From contig JAFQUB010000009.1 in the NCBI GenBank assembly GCA_017408735.1, positions 118,829 through 182,828 of the forward strand: 64,000 bases of DNA. Reading direction: 5' to 3'. This DNA is from Lachnospiraceae bacterium (GTDB lineage Bacteria; Bacillota; Clostridia; Lachnospirales; Lachnospiraceae). The position numbers were made by a program, and so were the translations under genes. The notes beneath the pieces are model-generated. The model did not search any database, was not told the DNA's origin, and worked only from the letters and a program-made list of their open reading frames with translations. Position 1 is the stretch's first letter, and each line of letters starts with the position of its first letter. Positions 17,951 to 25,735 of this stretch are shown piece by piece.

Positions 17951-19117
17951 ATGAATTACAAGGAAAATGATTTAATTACCATTGCAAAAAGAGAAAACAA
18001 TAGCAAACGATCCTTTTTACTGGTAAATCCGCTACAGGGAAAACATATCCCGGCGGTACCGTCCCAATGTCTTGAGCTGTTTTCTACACTGGCAAAACAG
18101 GTTTTTTCAGAACAAAAATTTGATTATAAACACACCTTAATTATCGGCTTTGCGGAAACTGCCACAGCCATTGGCATGGGACTTGCTGCCTGTGCACCTT
18201 TTCCAGCAGCTTATATCCAGACTACCAGAGAACATTTTGAAGGGAAAGAATTTTTATATTTTAGCGAAGAACACAGTCATGCCACAGATCAAATGGTGAT
18301 TCGGGAGTTTTTGGATGAACATTTGACAAAAGACAGCCACATTATTTTTGCAGAAGACGAAGTAACCACCGGAAAAACCATCGAAAATTTTATCCGGGTT
18401 CTCACAAAAACTTATCCTGACTATCACTTTTCTTTTAGTATTGCTTCCATATTAAACGGTATGGGGGAAGAAAAAAGGAATGAGCTGCAAAATCAAGGAA
18501 TAGCCATACATTTTCTACTGCCTGTTCCTACTTTTGATTATGAAAAGATTTTATCTGAATATAGTTATGAAAATGCTCTGCGTTTGCGTTGTGCAGAGCT
18601 TACTTCCTGCAGTTCGTCTTCTCTAACCGGCAGAGAATCTATTTCCCTGCCCGATGCCACCATTTATCCGGGAAATTACCAGAATACCCGTTTGGGAGTA
18701 ATGGCACCGAAATATCAGGAGCTTTGCCAGCAACTATCTGTTAAGATTTTTAAAGAAGTTGGACTTGCAGAATTTTCCGGAAAACGAGTTCTGGTTTTAG
18801 GCACCGAAGAACTGATGTATGCCGGTATTTACCTTGGCAATTACATAGAAAATCATACAAATAATCACACTTTCTTCCACGCCACCACCAGAAGCCCTAT
18901 TTTGCCAAGCAGTGAAGAAACATATCCTTTGCACAAACGCTATCAGCTTACTAGTTTTTACGAGCAAAATCGTACCACTTATCTATATAATTTAGATACT
19001 TATGACCTGGTTCTGGTATTAACAGACAGCACCAGCAATACTACTGCCATGCAAGAACTTTGTCAGGCACTGGCTCTCCATCACTGCAACAAAATCATAC
19101 ATATTATCTGGAGGTAA
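17951..19117 (+). CDS. Phosphoribosyltransferase with C-terminal TRSP domain
   Basis: A 388-residue protein whose ATG follows directly on the stop of the CitE-like gene (TAG-ATG). The N-terminal half is a type I phosphoribosyltransferase fold with the PRPP loop IIFAEDEVTTGKTIENF at residues 131-147. The C-terminal third, from about residue 230, has the short TRSP-type segment (ATTRSPILPSSEETYPLH). PRTases swap pyrophosphate of PRPP for a base. Located between the CitE-like and StiP genes, it belongs to the presumed small-molecule-synthesis branch of the Ter system. Confidence 0.87.
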   Translation: MNYKENDLITIAKRENNSKRSFLLVNPLQGKHIPAVPSQCLELFSTLAKQVFSEQKFDYKHTLIIGFAETATAIGMGLAACAPFPAAYIQTTREHFEGKEFLYFSEEHSHATDQMVIREFLDEHLTKDSHIIFAEDEVTTGKTIENFIRVLTKTYPDYHFSFSIASILNGMGEEKRNELQNQGIAIHFLLPVPTFDYEKILSEYSYENALRLRCAELTSCSSSSLTGRESISLPDATIYPGNYQNTRLGVMAPKYQELCQQLSVKIFKEVGLAEFSGKRVLVLGTEELMYAGIYLGNYIENHTNNHTFFHATTRSPILPSSEETYPLHKRYQLTSFYEQNRTTYLYNLDTYDLVLVLTDSTSNTTAMQELCQALALHHCNKIIHIIWR

Positions 19118-19120
19118 CCT

Positions 19121-20203
19121 ATGAAAAGCAGCTATCTTGACCGTGACGTAACATTATTATTAAAAGACATTTCCGGACTGGTAACACCCTTGCCAACAAA
19201 AGAACGGGAGCAGTTGATTCAATCCGGCGTCCATTATTGCGAAATGCTTCCCTTAGAATATAAACCTACTCCAAAATATATGGAGGCTTATCAATTTGCA
19301 CTGAAAGCATATGCCAAAACCACAGCAGACGCAGTTTGCCAGGTGGCAGAAAAAATATATGAATCCATCAGAAAAGATTTTCAAGAAGATTGCCAGCAGT
19401 TTTCAGAAATTGTACTGGTATCTCTTGCCCGTGCCGGAATTCCAATCGGTATTTTAATCAAACGCTATTTGGAGAAAAAATATGATATACCTGTATTTCA
19501 TTATTCCATTTCAATTATCCGTGACCGTGGAATTGATGAAAATGCCATCCATTACATATTAGAACGTCATAATTCTATGAGCATTCGTTTTGTGGATGGT
19601 TGGATTGGAAAGGGTGCCATTCAGCGTGAATTGGAACAGGCTCTCCTGCCCTTTCCACAGTTAAATCCTAAACTGGCTGTTCTTTCAGACCCTGCCAATA
19701 TCACAGATTTATGCGGAACCCACGAAGATATTCTGATACCAAGTTCCTGCTTAAACAGTACGGTATCCGGATTAATCAGCCGTACTTTCCTGCGTTCTGA
19801 CATGATTGGAGAAAAGGATTTCCATGGTGCTGCATTTTATTCTGAGCTGATGGACGAAGATTTATCCTACGAATTTATCGATGCCATTGAGCAGCATTTT
19901 GATTTTGATACTAAGCTTATTGACACTACACCATCCGGCATTACAGGGCTTAGTGAAGTGGAACATATTGCAAAACATTTTGATATTCAAAACATTAATT
20001 TTATCAAACCGGGAATCGGTGAGGCTACCAGAGTTTTAATTCGTCGGGTTCCGTGGAAACTTTTAGTTCGTCCAGGTGCCGCCGATAATCCACTGCTGGC
20101 ACATCTTTTACAGCTTGCAAAAGAAAAAAATGTACCGGTAGAAGAATATCCACTTCAAAATTATATTGCCTGCGGGATTATTAAGAATGTGGCTGATGCC
20201 TGA
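19121..20203 (+). CDS. StiP-type protein (predicted cysteine protease / PELOTA-like RNA-binding)
   Basis: A 360-residue protein starting 3 nt after the preceding stop, behind GGAGGTAACCT. It matches the layout of Ter-cluster StiP proteins: SGLVTPLPTKEREQLIQSG near residues 18-36, LVSLARAGIPIGILIKR near 88-104 (PRTase-like), IRDRGIDENAIHYIL near 124-138, a DPANITDLCGTHED segment near 187-200, and a C-terminal PELOTA-like part from about 275 with NFIKPGIGEATRVLIRR. The call as cysteine protease is family annotation and the catalytic cysteine is not assigned here. Third gene of the operon; a terminator for the opposite gene lies 60 bp downstream. Confidence 0.83.
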   Translation: MKSSYLDRDVTLLLKDISGLVTPLPTKEREQLIQSGVHYCEMLPLEYKPTPKYMEAYQFALKAYAKTTADAVCQVAEKIYESIRKDFQEDCQQFSEIVLVSLARAGIPIGILIKRYLEKKYDIPVFHYSISIIRDRGIDENAIHYILERHNSMSIRFVDGWIGKGAIQRELEQALLPFPQLNPKLAVLSDPANITDLCGTHEDILIPSSCLNSTVSGLISRTFLRSDMIGEKDFHGAAFYSELMDEDLSYEFIDAIEQHFDFDTKLIDTTPSGITGLSEVEHIAKHFDIQNINFIKPGIGEATRVLIRRVPWKLLVRPGAADNPLLAHLLQLAKEKNVPVEEYPLQNYIACGIIKNVADA

Positions 20204-20249
20204 TATTATAGCTGAACTGTTACAATTGAGTAGAGTAAGAATAATTTCT

Positions 20250-20300
20250 CGCAAAAAGAAAAAGGGGGCCTCAAGTCATTTCATGACTTTTTGGCCCCCT
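20250..20300 (-). terminator. Terminator of the PP2C-like gene
   Basis: AGGGGGCC (20263-20270) pairs with GGCCCCCT (20293-20300), with an inner GTCAT/ATGAC hairpin. On the minus strand it is followed by TTTTTCTTTTT. On the plus strand there is no T-run, so the StiP operon has no obvious terminator of its own except this stem. Confidence 0.8.
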
Positions 20301-20395
20301 CCTAACATTACATATCAACATTAAAGTTTTCATACATACCTCCACCTAACAAAGCCAGTAGTATAAAATATATATAATTAAATCTTTTCATTGCG

Positions 20396-21076
20396 TTATT
20401 CTTCACTCTCTATATCTGCAGTCCCATCATCCACAAATATGGCAACAATCGTATAATTATCCACCATATACTGTTGATCATCAAGCACCTCATCTTCCAG
20501 TCTGGTACATAAATCCTCTGGTTCTTTGGCTTTCTCTACTACATCCAGCAACTGTGTTTCTTCTATACTTCTCCATGCGCCCTTGGTATAAAGGATTATT
20601 ATATCACCGTGTTTTAAATTTCTTTTTCTATATGTAACAGGTTTAAATTTCTCTGTTTGTCCTAAATAGCAACACATCGTGTCCTTTGTTTTCCATTTGA
20701 TACTTTTATTGCGGATTCCAACCAGCCTTGTATCTCCTGCACTAATCCAGAGAACTCTCTTATAATCTGTCAACAGAATTACCATATTGACCTTTAAAGA
20801 TGTTTCCTCTGACTCTCGAAGCAACTCATTGTGAGCCCCTTGCATATAGTGTTTTGCCAGCCGTCTGCTACAACCAGGATTTTTACGAAATAATCTCACC
20901 GCAGCAGTTACTGCTATTTTCGCACTTTCTCTCATCATATCATCGTCAATATCATCTGCAATACAATAGCAGGCATAATCTTTTAATTCCACAAATGTGA
21001 AATAATCCCCATTACTAATATGGCTCCCTGATTCTGATACAAATTTAGTCCGAAATATTGAGTTCTGTTTACGCAT
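20396..21076 (-). CDS. PP2C-like phosphatase with altered metal site
   Basis: A 226-residue protein with PP2C-type motifs in order: SNGDYFTF near 21-28, CIADDIDDD near 38-46 in place of ADGxGG, SAGDTRLVGI at 112-121 (GDSR-like), GDIIILYTKGAW at 157-168 where the usual metal-binding Asp of TDG is Lys, and VDNYTIVAIFVD at 205-216 (DNxT motif kept). The first and last metal Asp are kept but the central one is lost, so activity may be reduced or the protein may act as a binding pseudophosphatase. AAAGGGAATGC precedes the ATG. It lies downstream of an agr-like promoter at 21281-21349 with a ~200-nt leader, suggesting quorum control. Confidence 0.7.
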   Translation of the reverse strand: MRKQNSIFRTKFVSESGSHISNGDYFTFVELKDYACYCIADDIDDDMMRESAKIAVTAAVRLFRKNPGCSRRLAKHYMQGAHNELLRESEETSLKVNMVILLTDYKRVLWISAGDTRLVGIRNKSIKWKTKDTMCCYLGQTEKFKPVTYRKRNLKHGDIIILYTKGAWRSIEETQLLDVVEKAKEPEDLCTRLEDEVLDDQQYMVDNYTIVAIFVDDGTADIESEE

Positions 21077-21221
21077 GCATTCCCTTTCTTCACAAACAAT
21101 AACAACATTGTCCTTATTTTTTCTCTCTTTTTTCTCTTTTTCTTTTGTTGTAAAAAATATCTATAGACTGCCGATAGCCCCCCACTTTACTCTCATCATA
21201 ATAGGTAAGTACGAGGCTTTA

Positions 21222-21260
21222 TCGTATTTCTTTTCGTTGCAAGGTGATAAAGAAATACGA
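21222..21260. repeat. Inverted repeat in the PP2C leader
   Basis: A perfect 12-bp pair, TCGTATTTCTTT (21222-21233) and AAAGAAATACGA (21249-21260), around a 15-nt loop that itself contains CGTTGCAA, the core of the agr-type motif in the opposite orientation. No T-run follows, so an RNA structure or regulator site is more likely than a terminator. Confidence 0.55.
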
Positions 21261-21280
21261 ATTCCCAGCAGTTGAATAGT

Positions 21281-21349
21281 ATAATAACATATTTTAATGA
21301 AATTTTAGATTTTCTAACCAAACAGTGCATTTTTTGCAACGAACGGAAA
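21281..21349 (-). promoter_or_regulatory. agr-type activator site and promoter reading toward the PP2C gene
   Basis: On the minus strand the 23-nt site at 21349-21327 (core TTCGTTGCAAAAAATGCAC) matches at 21 of 23 positions the site in front of agrBD at 23801-23779. A TATTAT -10 lies 40 nt downstream at 21286-21281 with no recognisable -35, the same layout as at agrBD (39 nt to TATAAT). A second shared word, TCCATTCAGTA, is at 21456-21466 upstream. The transcript would start near 21274. Confidence 0.55.
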
Positions 21350-21489
21350 AAAAATATTTTTTTCAAAAACGGTAAAACGTCAATTTTTCCCTAATTTCCA
21401 AGGATTTTTGCGATTTCTTTAATTTTTCTGTTAGTTCTTTTATTGTCCAAAAACGTCCATTCAGTATGTTCTGTCAATTCACTTTGTAA

Positions 21490-21537
21490 TCAAAAAAAAC
21501 ACAATCTTCTAACTAATTTTCATTAGAATAGATATTG
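21490..21537 (-). terminator. Terminator of the GHKL kinase gene
   Basis: An imperfect stem between 21502-21519 and 21522-21537 (CAAT, TCT and CTAAT blocks pair in order) is followed on the minus strand by eight T. It lies 67 bp after the kinase stop codon. The stretch 21350-21490 beyond it carries a repeated TTCTGTCAATTC (21469-21480, and 21551-21562 nearer the kinase gene). Confidence 0.65.
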
Positions 21538-21603
21538 TTTTCTTTAAATTTTCTGTCAATTCAAGCATAACTATTAATCCCGCCAAAAATTTCAAAACCA
21601 ATT

Positions 21604-22890
21604 TTAACTATGCTCTTTATTTAATGTAATTTCAAATTCCATATAAGATTTGTTCTGTTCGTCTTTTCTATTATTTGCCTGCAAATCACATTTGTATTCT
21701 TCACAAATTTGTTTTACATTCGCCAGCCCCAGACCTCTTGCTTCACCTTTGCTGCTTTCTCCCCGCTCAAACATTTTTAATAGCTTTTCTTGGGTAATAT
21801 AACAGCTTTCATTCTTTACTTTTAAATTTATCTTATCCGGAGTTTCTATAAAATCCAGATATATCTTGGGTTCCACTCCCTGTTCTTCAATAGCCTCCAT
21901 AGCATTATCAAATAGATTTCCTATAATCTCCACCAGCTTATGTATTGGCATTTTGCCTTCCAAATTTTCTACTTTTACCTTATATATAACAGCAATTCCC
22001 CGTTTATCCGCCTGAAGAAACTTTCCATAGAGAAAACCGATAATCACAGGATTTCCTGTACTTAACAGTTTATTATACTGATTATCCTCCTGAATAGCAT
22101 CCATGTACGCCTTCTGTTGCTGCACCAGTTCTTCCAATGTATTGCATGTATAATGCAAACTATAGATCGTATTCAAATGATTTTGAAAATCGTGTTGTCT
22201 TCTTCGTACTTCTGTTACTAAATTTTGAAATCCCTCGTCATACATCCGGTGCATTTGCAGTTCTATCTTCTGTTCTTTTACTTTGTATTGATTTTTCTGC
22301 CACATATAGGTTACACTCCATATTAGGCACAGACTTATGGTGATGATTACATAATGCTCCGGCGCCAGATAATTTTGGGCTTTCATAACTAGAATCATAT
22401 ATATAACAAGCACAAAACCCATCACAAGAATGGTTCGCAGTAACATTATCTTTTGCTGCATAAAAAGCGAAAACTTACGAAAACCCATATGCGGAAATAC
22501 AATCCAAACTATTAGAAAAACCAACAAATTTATCCATAAATTGTTGAATCCATTTCCTGCATTACTGATGCGTACAACATTTATGTGAATCAGCAATTCA
22601 TACGAAAGCACTTGTAGAACAGTTATAATTACTATATATAATATGGTATTGATAATTAATTCACATTTATTTAGACCGAATTCCGCAATACAATACCCAG
22701 ACACCAACACACACATCATTATACTCAATATTTGGGGTAATTTTCCTTCTGCAATAAGCTGTATTAATATCAAGTCTAATGCAACAACTATAATATTTTT
22801 AATGTTCAAGCGAAACCGTTTTCCATATAACGTATGTATGCATAATAGTGCCGATAACACTTCTAATAAATTTCCAATACGTTGTATCAT
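21604..22890 (-). CDS. agrC: AgrC-like sensor histidine kinase, GHKL type
   Basis: A 428-residue membrane kinase. Residues 1-200 hold about six hydrophobic segments forming the peptide-sensing domain. The H-box is RRRQHDFQNHLNTIYSLH near residues 229-246 with the phospho-accepting His before Asp, the N-box is EIIGNLFDNAMEAIEE near 325-340, and the G-box is GEARGLGLANVK near 384-395, as in AgrC-type kinases. Located after agrBD but separated by a terminator, so it needs its own promoter or read-through. It should detect the AgrD-derived cyclic peptide and phosphorylate the LytTR regulator at 23911-24645. Confidence 0.88.
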   Translation of the reverse strand: MIQRIGNLLEVLSALLCIHTLYGKRFRLNIKNIIVVALDLILIQLIAEGKLPQILSIMMCVLVSGYCIAEFGLNKCELIINTILYIVIITVLQVLSYELLIHINVVRISNAGNGFNNLWINLLVFLIVWIVFPHMGFRKFSLFMQQKIMLLRTILVMGFVLVIYMILVMKAQNYLAPEHYVIITISLCLIWSVTYMWQKNQYKVKEQKIELQMHRMYDEGFQNLVTEVRRRQHDFQNHLNTIYSLHYTCNTLEELVQQQKAYMDAIQEDNQYNKLLSTGNPVIIGFLYGKFLQADKRGIAVIYKVKVENLEGKMPIHKLVEIIGNLFDNAMEAIEEQGVEPKIYLDFIETPDKINLKVKNESCYITQEKLLKMFERGESSKGEARGLGLANVKQICEEYKCDLQANNRKDEQNKSYMEFEITLNKEHS

Positions 22891-22963
22891 TTGTTTTCTC
22901 CATTTTGTTTGCTGGTATTATCTTACTATGGCTTTTTCCATAATTCAATCGTCTATTTTTCAC

Positions 22964-22990
22964 AAAAAAACTGTCAGTTATACCTGACAG
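22964..22990 (-). terminator. Terminator between agrD and the kinase gene
   Basis: CTGTCAG (22971-22977) and CTGACAG (22984-22990) form a perfect 7-bp stem with a 6-nt loop, followed on the minus strand by seven T. It starts 10 bp after the agrD stop and should separate agrBD from kinase expression. Confidence 0.85.
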
Positions 22991-22999
22991 CTTTCCATT

Positions 23000-23158
23000 T
23001 TACTTCATCTTCTCTTTTATACTTATATACTCCTCTTTCGGAAAAGGTAACTCTCCAAACAAAAACCAAGATGGCGCACCGCCTATTATCCCTGATGCCA
23101 TCAAACCATACACAAACTTACAAATGCCTTTGTGCATAAGCAAACTTAATAAACTCAT
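23000..23158 (-). CDS. agrD: AgrD-like cyclic lactone autoinducer precursor (serine type)
   Basis: A 52-residue peptide with AAAGGAGGTTTAAAAA before its ATG, overlapping the 3' end of agrB by 41 nt. Layout matches AgrD: an amphipathic N-terminal helix (MSLLSLLMHKGICKFVYGLM), a small-residue hinge (ASGIIGGAP), a predicted pheromone core SWFLF, then the conserved acidic/proline tail GELPFPKEE recognised by AgrB. The residue expected to form the ring with the C-terminal carboxyl is Ser30, where most AgrD peptides have Cys, so the product would be a lactone such as (S)WFLF with an uncertain N-terminal tail. The family call is firm; the exact mature peptide is inferred. Confidence 0.85.
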   Translation of the reverse strand: MSLLSLLMHKGICKFVYGLMASGIIGGAPSWFLFGELPFPKEEYISIKEKMK

Positions 23159-23705
23159 TTTTTAAACCTCCTTTTGCTTTCAGCTCTGCAAAACTCAATT
23201 GAATAGCATGTAACACCACTATCCAAAATCCACTTATCATATAACTGCTCTCTGGCAGAATATACAGAACTATCATATAGCAAAAAATCACCATGAAGGC
23301 TTGCATTTTTAGCCGATGACGCTTTTGAGATGTGGGCTGTGGCCGCGTCTGCGAAATCACTGGTCCAATATAATAGGTAACGGCCAAACAAATAAGTAAA
23401 ATTATCATCATAGCCGATTTCGGTAATGCTATCATTGGGAGTACTTCAATGCATAAGAGAAGATAGCTAAAGGATACCAAAAAACAAGACCAATATCTTT
23501 TACAGTGCATACCACCTGTGGTAGTTCGCAATAAAAACATCACTAGCACGGAAAAAATAAAAATTCCCATTTTTCTCTGGAAAAGCAAAGCTAAAATTAA
23601 TAATTTACTGGCTTCTGACAGAAATGATAATACCATATATTTGAATATAACCATTTCCGGTTCCATACTTGCTGTTTTTTCTGATTTGCTTAAATTACCA
23701 GACAT
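23118..23705 (-). CDS. agrB: AgrB-like peptide-processing membrane protease
   Basis: A 195-residue protein starting MSGNLSKSEKTASMEPEMVI at 23705 behind AGGAGGTGTTGGT; a longer frame lacks a ribosome site. It has about five to six membrane helices. The catalytic pair sits in RTTTGGMHCKRYWSC near residues 60-74, with His and the Cys seven residues later in the spacing of AgrB enzymes. AgrB cuts the C-terminal tail from AgrD and helps cyclise the peptide. Directly upstream of agrD with overlap, confirming the pair. Confidence 0.92.
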   Translation of the reverse strand: MSGNLSKSEKTASMEPEMVIFKYMVLSFLSEASKLLILALLFQRKMGIFIFSVLVMFLLRTTTGGMHCKRYWSCFLVSFSYLLLCIEVLPMIALPKSAMMIILLICLAVTYYIGPVISQTRPQPTSQKRHRLKMQAFMVIFCYMIVLYILPESSYMISGFWIVVLHAIQLSFAELKAKGGLKNEFIKFAYAQRHL

Positions 23706-23733
23706 ACCAACACCTCCTGTATATTCTTCTCGA

Positions 23734-23824
23734 ATTATAACAGTCAAAATCGTTGGTATTAAAAATTCCTCTTTAAAGGTGTATTTTTTGCAACGAATGG
23801 ACAAAATAGCTCTAATTTTGTCCA
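23734..23824 (-). promoter_or_regulatory. agrBD promoter with conserved activator site
   Basis: TATAAT lies at 23739-23734 with no -35 match, about 30 bp before the agrB start. The 23-nt site at 23801-23779 (core TTCGTTGCAAAAAATACAC) is 39 nt upstream of the -10 and is shared with 21349-21327. It overlaps a perfect 10-bp palindrome TGGACAAAAT/ATTTTGTCCA at 23798-23824. A poor -35 with upstream sites is what LytTR-activated promoters look like, so the adjacent LytTR regulator probably acts here. Confidence 0.6.
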
Positions 23825-23910
23825 TTTTTTGTCATTTCGTTATCAAAAACAATCCATTCAGTAAGAATTTTCTTATTTCTTGATAATTTAATTTATAATA
23901 TTAAGTTTGT

Positions 23911-24645
23911 TTAAATATCCTCTACCCCTAAGTGTTTCTTTACATTTTTAACAAAAGCTTTCCCAATTTCTAACTGACCATAATCAGCTTTTAAAATAAG
24001 ATAACGATTGGAAAAATCCATGGCATCTATAAATCTTGTATTTACAATGGCATTACGACTGCATTGCATAAATTCCTTACTTTCAATTTCTTCCATAAGT
24101 TTTTTACAACTTCTGTAAGGCATTTCCAAAATTTCATCTATGGTTTGAATTTTCAGCTTATGAAAATAATTTTCTATGTAAACAACATCCTTCAAATTCA
24201 CTGAGAAAAGTAAACCATCTCTGCGGAAAAACAAATTTTTGTCTTCCTCACGCTGAGTAGTATATTCCAAAGCCTGAATCAAGGTTTTTTTGACTTCCTG
24301 GGACGAATATGGCTTTTCTAAATAAGCAAAGCTGTGAATATTCGTAAATGCATATAATTTAGGATCTTCCAATGAAGTTGTAAATATAATTGGAGTAAAT
24401 GCATATTTCTCAATAGTTCGGATTTTCTGGGCAAATTCAATCCCTGAAACATCTGCATTTCCTCTGATATCCAGAACAATGTCCACCAGAAAAACATCCA
24501 TGGTATACTGCATTGCCAGTTGAAAACCTTCTAAGCTGCCAGATGCCGTCCATACATCGGTGTCCTTGTCTATTTCCCCTATAATCTGCTGCAATCTTTC
24601 CTTTGCCGCTTTATTATCCTCCACTATAAGTACATTTTTTCTCAT
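23911..24645 (-). CDS. agrA: AgrA-like response regulator with LytTR DNA-binding domain
   Basis: A 244-residue regulator. The receiver domain (1-125) has VEDN near 8-11, the phospho-acceptor in VFLVDIVLD near 51-59, a Thr-Ser signalling switch (FTTS) near 89-92 and LEKPY near 114-118. The LytTR domain (about 140-240) has the typical start KDVVYIENYFHKLKIQT and CSRNAIVNTRFI. GGTGGGAATTTT precedes the ATG. It is the first gene of the agr region, about 200 bp upstream of agrB, in the order regulator-agrB-agrD-kinase that differs from the staphylococcal agrBDCA. Confidence 0.9.
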   Translation of the reverse strand: MRKNVLIVEDNKAAKERLQQIIGEIDKDTDVWTASGSLEGFQLAMQYTMDVFLVDIVLDIRGNADVSGIEFAQKIRTIEKYAFTPIIFTTSLEDPKLYAFTNIHSFAYLEKPYSSQEVKKTLIQALEYTTQREEDKNLFFRRDGLLFSVNLKDVVYIENYFHKLKIQTIDEILEMPYRSCKKLMEEIESKEFMQCSRNAIVNTRFIDAMDFSNRYLILKADYGQLEIGKAFVKNVKKHLGVEDI

Positions 24646-24748
24646 AAAATTCCCACCATTTCGTCTTGTGTGTTATATATTGTCTATATTTTATTTAATC
24701 ACACTTCCGTGAAAATTTCAATAAATATTAGCATTGTATTATTTTATT

Positions 24749-25717
24749 TTACCCTGCTCGAAATCCAATACTACTGTCTACTTCACATTCACGGAAAAGT
24801 CCGTTTACCGCAGCTTCATATTCCAACAGATTTTTTGATTTCATCAGCTTTTTCTGGTGTTTTTCTCTATCCTGAAACAGAAATATCATGTAACACCACA
24901 ACTCTTTCATGCGAAACAAAATATTTTTATCTCCCGAATACATCTGCTTATATTCTCCATAAATTCTATTGTGAAATTCTCTTAAAATATCTTTTGTCAT
25001 TTTACCTTTTCCCAGAATCTCTGCTCCTAATGCAGGATTACATATGATTCCTCTTCCAAGCATTATTGTAGTAACCTCCGGAAATTGGCGGGTAAATTTT
25101 TCATAGTCTTTCACATTAAAAATATTTCCATTGTAGCACACTGGATTTTTGCTGGATTTTAAAGCGTCTGCGAATACTTCAAGATTTGGTTTGTTCTTAT
25201 AATAGTCCTTCTGGGTTCTTGGGTGAATGATAAACTCTGACATTTCGTATTTATTATAAATCTCCATCAGATGATAAAACTCTTCCGGTACATCTTTGCC
25301 AATTCTGGTTTTAATGGAAAGTTTCATATCTGTACCTGCAAAGGTATCAAATACTTTTCCTAAAAATACGTCCAGTTCTTCCGGTTTTGCCAGGAATCCT
25401 GAACCACGGAATTTAGAAACCACAGTACCGGAGGGACAACCTAAATTTAGGTTGACCTCCTTATATCCCAACTTTTCCAGCTCGCGAATCATAATAATAA
25501 AATCCTCGGCATTGTTGGTCAGAACCTGTGGCACCAGGGAAAGACCTTCGTTATTTTCCGGCAGAATATCCCGCAATTCCTTGGCATTTAAAATGGTCTT
25601 TGTTTTTGTTACAAGAAAAGGACTAAAAAATTTATCTATATAAGGAAACATTTCATTGCATAAATTACGATATTTATGAATGGTAATTCCTTCCATTGGT
25701 GCAAAATAAAATTTCAT
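24749..25717 (-). CDS. tRNA-dihydrouridine synthase family protein
   Basis: A 322-residue FMN-dependent TIM-barrel enzyme, starting MKFYFAPMEGITIHKYRNLC as Dus proteins do. The catalytic cysteine is in NLNLGCPSGTVVSKFRGSGF near residues 92-111; SIKTRIG near 136-142, IIHPRTQ near 160-166 and MLGRGIICNP near 215-224 are the flavin and tRNA-binding motifs. It reduces uridines in tRNA D-loops. ACAGGAGATTTTT precedes the ATG 18 bp after the ABC exporter stop, so it is probably the last gene of the MarR-ABC-ABC transcript. The C-terminal domain is shorter than in DusA/B. Confidence 0.9.
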   Translation of the reverse strand: MKFYFAPMEGITIHKYRNLCNEMFPYIDKFFSPFLVTKTKTILNAKELRDILPENNEGLSLVPQVLTNNAEDFIIMIRELEKLGYKEVNLNLGCPSGTVVSKFRGSGFLAKPEELDVFLGKVFDTFAGTDMKLSIKTRIGKDVPEEFYHLMEIYNKYEMSEFIIHPRTQKDYYKNKPNLEVFADALKSSKNPVCYNGNIFNVKDYEKFTRQFPEVTTIMLGRGIICNPALGAEILGKGKMTKDILREFHNRIYGEYKQMYSGDKNILFRMKELWCYMIFLFQDREKHQKKLMKSKNLLEYEAAVNGLFRECEVDSSIGFRAG

Positions 25718-25735
25718 AAAAATCTCCTGTTTTAC

